DNA of 49,673 bases. Origin: an uncultured Chlorobiaceae bacterium. GTDB taxonomy: Bacteria; Bacteroidota; Chlorobiia; Chlorobiales; Chlorobiaceae. The DNA is taken from the NCBI GenBank assembly GCA_903871235.1, contig CAIQGA010000122.1, positions 1 through 49,673 on the forward strand. Direction: 5' to 3'. The translations under genes were made by a program, and so were the position numbers. How positions within the stretch are numbered: the stretch's first letter is position 1; every line of letters starts with the position of its first letter. Of the stretch, positions 44,833-49,673 are shown piece by piece. The notes beneath the pieces were generated by a model. That model was not told the DNA's origin and ran no database searches. It saw nothing but the letters and a program-made list of their open reading frames with translations.

Positions 44833-45333
44833 TCAAACGCTCGTCCGCTTGAGACCATCCAGATAATCTGCCCACGCCTGCATCATCCGCCTCCGCTCCT
44901 CAAGATGCTTCGTTCGATTGTACGCCGCGCCAAGCCGATCAGGCACCCGGTGCCCGAGCTGCGCCTCGATAGCATCAGGGCTGAAATTCAAAGTTTCATG
45001 CAGCATCGTTCTCGCCGTCGTGCGAAATCCATGGCCACACACCGTATCGGAATCCCACCTCATGGTTCTGAGTGCCGAGTTTATCGTATTGGGAGAAAGC
45101 ACCCTCGATGACGCCCGCCCAGGGAAAACGTACTGGCTCCTGCCGGTGAACGGATGCAGCTCCCGCAAGACTTCAACAGCTTGCCGAGACAGCGGTATAA
45201 CATGCACCTGCCCCTGCTGCCTCGCTTTTTCTTCCAGAGTCAGTTTCGTATCCTCAACAGGCAGCCGCCATTCCGCGCCATCAAGATCGACATCCTTCCA
45301 CCGCGCCTGCCGCAGCTCCCCAGGGCGAACAAA
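44833..45333 (-). pseudogene. P4-type tyrosine integrase, C-terminal fragment (copy A)
   Basis: Codes for the catalytic domain only: FVRPGELRQARWKDVDL (catalytic arginine), HGFRTTARTML (H-x-x-R), LGHRVPDRLG and the tyrosine in AAYNRTKHLEERR. About 92% identical at protein level by eye to copy B (46644-47921). The homology stops precisely at 45333, where the sequence jumps to DNA that in copy B lies upstream of the integrase start. The open frame continues to 45492 but that extension is read-through of non-coding DNA. Confidence 0.85.
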
Positions 45334-45436
45334 GTTAACGCCGTTGCGAATAACTGTACTTACGAGTATACCCAAAAACAGCGGATTATAACGAACAATA
45401 CGGAACAATAGCGAACAACAGAAAAGCAAAAACCCC
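45334..45436. repeat. 103-bp repeat, copy next to integrase fragment A
   Basis: Matches 47941-48043 without gaps, from GTTAACGCC through AAAACAGCGGATTATA to AAAAACCCC. In copy B this DNA lies between the integrase start and tRNA-Pro. It includes three phased GAACAA units at 45393, 45403 and 45413. Confidence 0.85.
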
Positions 45437-45451
45437 AGTTTTTGGCTGGGG
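45427..45451 (-). terminator. Intrinsic terminator after the HTH antitoxin gene
   Basis: On the minus strand CCCCAG (45451-45446) pairs with CTGGGG (45438-45433) around 7 nt and is followed by TTTTT. It lies about 100 bp after the antitoxin stop. The left half is shared with the terminator at 48035-48060. Confidence 0.7.
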
Positions 45452-45554
45452 CTTGGGTGCGTCACCATGCGGGATTGCAATCTCCTTTGCATGGAGGCCT
45501 CTTTCGAGGACTTTAATCCGGTGCTGAAGCAGAGCGGGACAGAAGACCAAATGT

Positions 45555-46127
45555 TCAGCAGGTTGAGTGCTCTTCGAGGATGTCTTTTTCAACGCAATTC
45601 TTTCCAACAGCACTCTGATCAGAGCAGTCATGCCTGGATACAACACGCAGCTTTTGATGGCTATCAGTGAATCGCAACATGAAATTAAGCAGCACTTCTC
45701 CGTAGAATGCATTGATCTTCCCTATAATAAGCTCATCACCATCGACCCGCTTTGCTATTCCTACTAACTGCTCAAGCTGCTCATGGATAGAAAAGACATG
45801 GCTTTTGATCTGCTCGGCAACAGGAAGTGTCTTGTCCTCAAAAACCACTTGCACGGCAACGCCAAGCGCAGAGGCATACTGATTGATGTCACCAACTTTG
45901 AGTTGCAGATCGTTTCCCGCCTCCATTCTTGAAATTTTGCTTGAGTCGCACTTCATGCTCTTTGATAGCTCTTTTTGAGAAATCCCTCTCCTTATCCTGA
46001 GCTGTAAAAGACTATTGATAATTTGACTTTGACCAATCTCCGTTTCAACAAGATCCTTTATCTCGCAATCCTCAGCAAGGAGCGCGGCCGCGTCCGCAAC
46101 CGATCCAAATCTCAGGTTATCTCCCAT
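45555..46127 (-). CDS. HTH-domain antitoxin-like regulator
   Basis: 190 residues. A Cro/C1-type helix-turn-helix at about residues 45-98: LRIRRGISQKELSKSM then CDSSKISRMEAG ... INQYASALGVAVQVVF. The C-terminal part (EQLEQLVGIAKRVDGDELI) is of unknown fold and has an odd cysteine-rich end (HDCSDQS, KNCVEK). GGGAGGTAATATAA precedes ATG 46127. It follows a RelE-like gene by 37 bp, the toxin-first order typical of HigBA systems, so it most likely neutralises it and represses the pair. It sits between the two integrase copies. Confidence 0.8.
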   Translation of the reverse strand: MGDNLRFGSVADAAALLAEDCEIKDLVETEIGQSQIINSLLQLRIRRGISQKELSKSMKCDSSKISRMEAGNDLQLKVGDINQYASALGVAVQVVFEDKTLPVAEQIKSHVFSIHEQLEQLVGIAKRVDGDELIIGKINAFYGEVLLNFMLRFTDSHQKLRVVSRHDCSDQSAVGKNCVEKDILEEHSTC

Positions 46128-46164
46128 TTATATTACCTCCCGTTTATACGATCGTTTTCTTACT

Positions 46165-46524
46165 CTATTTCTTAATCGCTTTTACGACTTTATGAGCCTC
46201 ATTAATATCCACCCGTTGACTTTCTTTTGTTCCGATACTAAGAATATATATCACCTTATCCTGCTCTGACGGATACACATAAAGCCTCGTTTCTTTTGCG
46301 CCCACAACACCAGTCTGCCCGATCCGGTAAACACCTTTCCCCTCTGACACAAAAAAACCGGGGTTATGATTAAGCTTGATTGGTGATTGCCCATCCTTAA
46401 GAAGACCGATTATCTTATTAAGATTGTTAAAGCATGAAACATATTCTCTGCCATGGTTTTTCTGAAACTTGCTAAAAGCAGATTTACTTGCTAAGGATAT
46501 ATCCAACTCCCATTCATCTTGCAT
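46165..46524 (-). CDS. RelE-like (HigB-type) toxin candidate
   Basis: 119 residues. Layout of the RelE/HigB superfamily: helices at the N-terminus (LASKSAFSKFQKNH), then strands KGVYRIGQTGV, ETRLYVYPSEQDKVIYILSIGTKE and a C-terminal helix (INEAHKVVKAIKK). No perfect family motif, so this call leans on context: a HTH gene 37 bp downstream. It is slightly longer than HigB proteins (~100). Could also be an uncharacterised RelE-like family. Confidence 0.65.
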   Translation of the reverse strand: MQDEWELDISLASKSAFSKFQKNHGREYVSCFNNLNKIIGLLKDGQSPIKLNHNPGFFVSEGKGVYRIGQTGVVGAKETRLYVYPSEQDKVIYILSIGTKESQRVDINEAHKVVKAIKK

Positions 46525-46643
46525 AATAATCTAAGATTCTATGTAAAAGTTTGTTTTTTGCATAAAAATATGCAAAAGCTGCAAAAAACACAAAGAAGGA
46601 TGGCTATTCTTTTGCCTTCATGCACAAAACCAACCTAACCAAG

Positions 46644-47921
46644 CTAAGTGATAGATCCTTTGAGGCTATCCAGATAATCAGCCCAAGCCTGCATCATTCG
46701 CCGGCGTTCCTCAAGATGCTTTGTTCGATTGTAAGCAGCTCCGAGGCGATCAGGGACGCGGTGCCCAAGCTGCGCCTCGATAGCGTCCGGGGAGAACTGC
46801 AATATCTCATGCAACATAGTGCGGGCCGTAGCCCTGAATCCATGGCCACAAACCGTGTCCGAATCCCACCCCATGGTTCGCAGTGCCGTGTTCACCGTAT
46901 TGGGAGACAACACCCTCGATGATGCGCGCCCAGGGAAAACATACTGGCTTCGTCCGGTGAACGGGTGCAGCTCCCGCAAAACTTCAACAGCCTGCCTGGA
47001 CAGCGGTATAACGTGCACCTGCCCCTGCTGCCTCGCTTTTTCTTCCTGAGTAAGTTTCGTATCCTCAACCGGCAACCGCCATTCAGCGCAATCAAGATCA
47101 ACGTCCTTCCACCGCGCCTGCCGCAGTTCCCCGGGGCGAACAAAAAGCATGGGAGCGAGCCGAAGCGCACTCCGAACAATAACCGTGCCTGCGTACCCGT
47201 CGATAGCAACCAGCAATCGGCCAAGCACAACCGGATCAAGAATTGCCGACATGCTCTTTGCCGTGTGATGCACGAGCACCTTACTGAGGCCCTCCGTTGG
47301 ATCCGAGAGCACGCCCGGCAACGAGCTTACTTTCGCATAGCGGAAAACCTGCCCGATGATCGTTTTTACCCGATGCGCAGTTTCGTATGCCTTCCGATCT
47401 TCAACAAGCCTGAGCACCGCCAGAACGTCGCGTGTGGTGATCTCTGCCATAAGTCTATGGCCAAGCATCGGCAGAACGTCGGCATCCAACCTATCCATGA
47501 TCTTCTTCGCGTGTCCGGGCGTCCACTCCTTTTCTTGTATAGCGTGCCATTGTCGGACAACCTTCTCGAACGTGTTCTCCTGCACCTCCACAGCAAGCGA
47601 TTCCGTAGACTTCCTTGCCTTCCGTTCAAAGCTTGGATTAATTCCCCTGGCAATCATGTTTCGGGCCTCCTGCCTCAGCTCCCGCGCCTCATCAAGACTT
47701 ATGTCAGGATAAACACCAAAAGAGATGAGCCACGGTTTTCCATCAAACCGATATTTAAACCTCCACCCCCTCGATGCAGGGAGAAGCTTCCCTTCATGGG
47801 TATACTTTTGGGGTGCGATTAACAGAAAAAGTCAACCTCCGTCAAAGAGTGATTGAGGTTTATCGGTGGCCTTCGTCAACTCTACCTTACGTGCTGATAA
47901 TGGAATGATTTGCTTCGGCAT
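46644..47921 (-). pseudogene. P4-type tyrosine integrase with in-frame TGA (copy B)
   Basis: From ATG 47921 the frame reads MPKQIIPLSARKVELTKATD and SLFDGG, hits TGA at 47832-47834, then continues in the same frame with LFLLIAPQKYTHEGK, WRFKYRFDGKPWL, SFGVYPDISLDEAREL to the normal end at 46644. P4-type integrases have DGGGLFLL at this place, so the TGA replaces a glycine codon. Beyond it, all 395 codons are intact, including R of FVRPGEL, H-x-x-R (HGFRATARTML), LGH and the tyrosine in AAYNRT. A shortened product could start at 47657 (MIARGINP) but would lack part of the DUF4102 arm-binding domain. The gene points away from tRNA-Pro, whose 3' end is 176 bp upstream. Confidence 0.87.
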
Positions 47922-47933
47922 GGGTATACTTTT
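47795..47933. repeat. 15-bp direct repeat pair at the integrase start
   Basis: CATGGGTATACTTTT occurs at 47795-47809 and 47919-47933, 124 bp apart. The right copy contains the integrase start codon. A related AAAGTATACT lies at 47970 and GTATAC also occurs near the break in copy A (45367). The GTATAC core is palindromic. Confidence 0.6.
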
Positions 47934-47940
47934 ATTTGTC

Positions 47941-48043
47941 GTTAACGCCATTACAAACAACTATCCTTCAAAGTATACTAAAAAACAGCGGATTATATGG
48001 AACAATACGGAACAATAACGAACAACAGAAAAGCAAAAACCCC
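47941..48043. repeat. 103-bp repeat, copy between integrase B and tRNA-Pro
   Basis: Gap-free match to 45334-45436. It contains GAACAATACG, GAACAATAAC and GAACAACAGA at 48000, 48010 and 48020. Confidence 0.85.
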
Positions 48044-48092
48044 TGCATTTACAGGGGTTTGCGAACAATATAGAACAGTATGGAACTATTCT
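48000..48092. repeat. Two triplets of 10-bp phased GAACAA repeats
   Basis: Units start at 48000, 48010 and 48020, and again at 48063, 48073 and 48083 (GAACAATATA, GAACAGTATG, GAACTATTCT). They flank the terminator and end 4 bp from the tRNA-Pro 3' end. Spacing of one helical turn suggests a protein-binding array, for example integrase arm-type sites. Confidence 0.65.
48035..48060 (-). terminator. Intrinsic terminator after tRNA-Arg/tRNA-Pro
   Basis: On the minus strand AAACCCCTG pairs with CAGGGGTTT around a 6-nt loop (TAAATG) and continues TT. It lies 36 bp after tRNA-Pro. Confidence 0.8.
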
Positions 48093-48096
48093 TGTG

Positions 48097-48169
48097 TCGG
48101 GGTGGCGGGACTCGAACCCACGACCTCTGCGTCCCGAACGCAGCACTCTACCAACTGAGCCACACCCCG
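48097..48169 (-). tRNA. tRNA-Pro (CGG)
   Basis: 73-nt cloverleaf, all stems paired: acceptor CGGGGTG/CACCCCG, D-stem GCTC/GAGT, anticodon stem CTGCG/CGCAG with loop TTCGGGA, T-stem GTGGG/CCCGC, A73. CCA is not encoded (CAC follows). The 3' end borders the integrase island, and P4-type integrases commonly use tRNA 3' ends as attachment sites. Confidence 0.95.
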
Positions 48170-48186
48170 AAAGATCTTTTTATTTG

Positions 48187-48259
48187 TGCCCTTGGGCAGA
48201 TTCGAACTGCCGACCAATAGTTTCGGAAACTAGTACTCTATCCACTGAGCTACAAGGGC
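48187..48259 (-). tRNA. tRNA-Arg (CCG)
   Basis: 73-nt cloverleaf: acceptor GCCCTTG/CAAGGGC, anticodon loop TTCCGAA, T-stem GGCAG/CTGCC, A73. The outermost anticodon-stem pair is a C-T mismatch. CCA is not encoded. 17 bp upstream of tRNA-Pro and transcribed with it. Confidence 0.93.
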
Positions 48260-48359
48260 CTGATGTTATCACCAACTGAATCAAATCAGCGAACTGAAGA
48301 TAAGAATTTCCAAGGAAAAGAAAAGAGAAATTTCAAGCCGAGAATAGACCAATCACAGC

Positions 48360-49673
48360 TCATTTTCCCGTTTTGGGGAGCGTAATGATAATAGAGGTAC
48401 CACGCATCGGAGTGCTTTTGATCTTGATGTCGCCGTTCATCTCCTTGATGATTCCATAGCTGATCGAAAGGCCAAGACCTGTCCCCTTTCCGGATTCTTT
48501 GGTGGTATAGAATGGGTGCATGATATACTCCATATTCTTTTCGCTTACGCCTATGCCGTTATCCTCCACGCTTACAACGACCGAATCGTTGACAAAAAAA
48601 GAGCGTATGAGGATTTTCATTTCAAAGGGCGCTATATTGAGCTGTTTCTTCTCTTCCAAAGCGTCCATGGAGTTTTTGATAAGATTGAACATGACCTGCT
48701 CAAACTTGTAGATGTTACCAGTGACGGGAAACCTCTCCTGTTCGGGTTTAAAGTCGAGGATGATCGAGCGATGTTTGCACTGCTCTGAAACCATCAGGAG
48801 CGCGTTGCGAATGCTCTTGTTGATATTGACATCCGAGGAGATGTAGTTGTTGTCCGTGCTTGAAAACGAGCGAATGTTGTCGATGATGGTCTGGGCTCTG
48901 ATGATGTTTTCAAATATTTTTTCAGAGCTTGTTTTAATCTCTTGTTTACAACTCCAGTCGTTTTTTGAGGCCATCATCAACATCTTGTCGACCATAAGCC
49001 CGATATTGTTGATTGGCTGATAAATTTCATGCGCAATACCGGAGGCCATTTCACCAAGACTGATCAATTTCTTTGCATGGAAAAGCTCATTTTCAATAAT
49101 CTTGCGCTGTGAAATATCGCGGATAATGATCATAAACGACAACGGTGCACCATTATAGTCCTGGATCAGGGCTGCGCTGATTTCAGCCGAATAGACCGTA
49201 TTGTTTTTCTTTTTCAGAAGAATCTCTTTGTTTTGGACAAGCCCTTCACGGAGCGTTACGTCAAAAATCTCTTCGATAGCCTGCAGATTACCGGGATAGA
49301 CAATTGTTGAGAACGGCAATCCTGTAAGATCTGATTTTTTGCTTGCTCCAAAAATCTCCAGACCGATATCTGAAATACTGCTTATGACACCATTGAGATG
49401 GGTCGTTATGATACTGTCGGGAGAGGCCGCTATGAGGGTCTGATACTGCTTGTCCAACTGTCGTCTCGCTTTTTCAGCTTCATTGTATTCGTTTTGCTTT
49501 GTGATAAAAACAGCCAATGACTCTATTTTCTTGCTCTCCTCATAAATAGGATAGGCTGAAATCTGGTAGATATACTCTGTCCCCCCACTGTTATGATATT
49601 TATCCTTAAAATGAACCGGTTCTCCCGTAGCAAAGACATGTTCAAACTTCTTTTTTCGCTCTTCCGAAAGTTC
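48360..49673 (-). CDS. PAS-domain sensor histidine kinase (5' end beyond the window)
   Basis: The frame is open from 49673, so at least 437 residues are present and the N-terminus is missing. Order: end of one PAS/PAC unit (TEYIYQISAYPIYEESKKIE), a second PAS (LIAASPDSIITTHLNGVISS ... FMIIIRDISQRKI), HisKA with LGEMASGIAHEIYQPINNIG, and HATPase with N-box NLIKNSMDALEE, G1 VEDNGIGV, and G2 GKGTGLGLSI. The phosphorylated histidine is present, but the residue three after it is Y where H-E-I-N-Q-P is normal. It presumably pairs with a response regulator outside the window. Ends 100 bp from tRNA-Arg. Confidence 0.92.
   Translation of the reverse strand, partial: ELSEERKKKFEHVFATGEPVHFKDKYHNSGGTEYIYQISAYPIYEESKKIESLAVFITKQNEYNEAEKARRQLDKQYQTLIAASPDSIITTHLNGVISSISDIGLEIFGASKKSDLTGLPFSTIVYPGNLQAIEEIFDVTLREGLVQNKEILLKKKNNTVYSAEISAALIQDYNGAPLSFMIIIRDISQRKIIENELFHAKKLISLGEMASGIAHEIYQPINNIGLMVDKMLMMASKNDWSCKQEIKTSSEKIFENIIRAQTIIDNIRSFSSTDNNYISSDVNINKSIRNALLMVSEQCKHRSIILDFKPEQERFPVTGNIYKFEQVMFNLIKNSMDALEEKKQLNIAPFEMKILIRSFFVNDSVVVSVEDNGIGVSEKNMEYIMHPFYTTKESGKGTGLGLSISYGIIKEMNGDIKIKSTPMRGTSIIITLPKTGK

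Noticed and set aside
45334-45492. N-terminal 53 codons of the open frame containing integrase fragment A
   Set aside because: They translate the duplicated upstream DNA, including the terminator and phased repeats, and do not resemble any integrase.
48097-48169. Second attachment-site copy of the tRNA-Pro 3' end elsewhere in the window
   Set aside because: I looked for the GGTGGCGGGACTCGAACC stretch between 43.5 and 48 kb and saw no second copy, so island borders cannot be set.

Overview
The window reads as a piece of a green sulfur bacterium (Chlorobiaceae, Chlorobium/Pelodictyon type). This is an inference from the gene families and their arrangement: a Flox-Hdr electron-transfer operon with DsrC-type chemistry in mind, a MurB carrying a C-terminal DOMON-like domain, a PSP1-metG-tRNA unit and a giant RTX/VCBS surface protein. 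No marker gene here fixes the species.

Region 1 (1-7683, minus strand) is one uninterrupted reading frame of 2561 codons that runs off the left edge. It encodes the N-terminal and middle part of a giant secreted protein. In order it has a DUF4347 domain, two copies of a ~1.71-kb module (cadherin-like segment, seven FG-GAP/VCBS repeats, one VCBS domain), seven delta-60 repeats, Ig-like and Big_5-like domains, a glycoside hydrolase 16 domain with an intact E-I-D-F-E motif, and RTX calcium-binding repeats at the edge. Next to it is a class I aminotransferase of the AlaC type.

Region 2 (9.8-16.6 kb, plus strand) is a seven-part redox complex in six genes: an HdrC-HdrB fusion, HdrA, an MvhD-like subunit and three flavin/iron-sulfur subunits of the Flox type. 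Together they predict flavin-based electron bifurcation from NAD(P)H. A MurB-DOMON fusion converges on this operon. Then comes an accessory patch (18.4-22.9 kb) holding a DUF4143 ATPase, an HsdS relic, a pair of ~86-bp direct repeats around a flippase-like membrane protein, miaA and a PAS-domain relic.

Region 3 (22.9-43.5 kb) is mostly chromosomal housekeeping: a lipoprotein with a small partner, a STAS protein with an AT-hook tail, two tandem cyclopropane fatty acid synthases, a NamZ-like secreted muramidase, PSP1-metG-initiator tRNA as one unit, then a long minus-strand run (purC, dedA, a transketolase N-terminal half, rsmD, coaD, aspartate aminotransferase, PlsC-like acyltransferase), an endonuclease/exonuclease/phosphatase protein, and a P-type ATPase with a CDF transporter.

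Region 4 (43.6-48.1 kb) is a decaying mobile island next to tRNA-Pro(CGG). It holds three toxin-antitoxin loci (one with a broken YafQ-type toxin) and two related P4-type integrase genes. One integrase is killed by an in-frame TGA. The other is reduced to its C-terminal half plus upstream DNA by a clean ~796-bp deletion. Helically phased 10-bp repeats lie between integrase and tRNA. tRNA-Arg(CCG) and a sensor histidine kinase cut by the right edge close the window.
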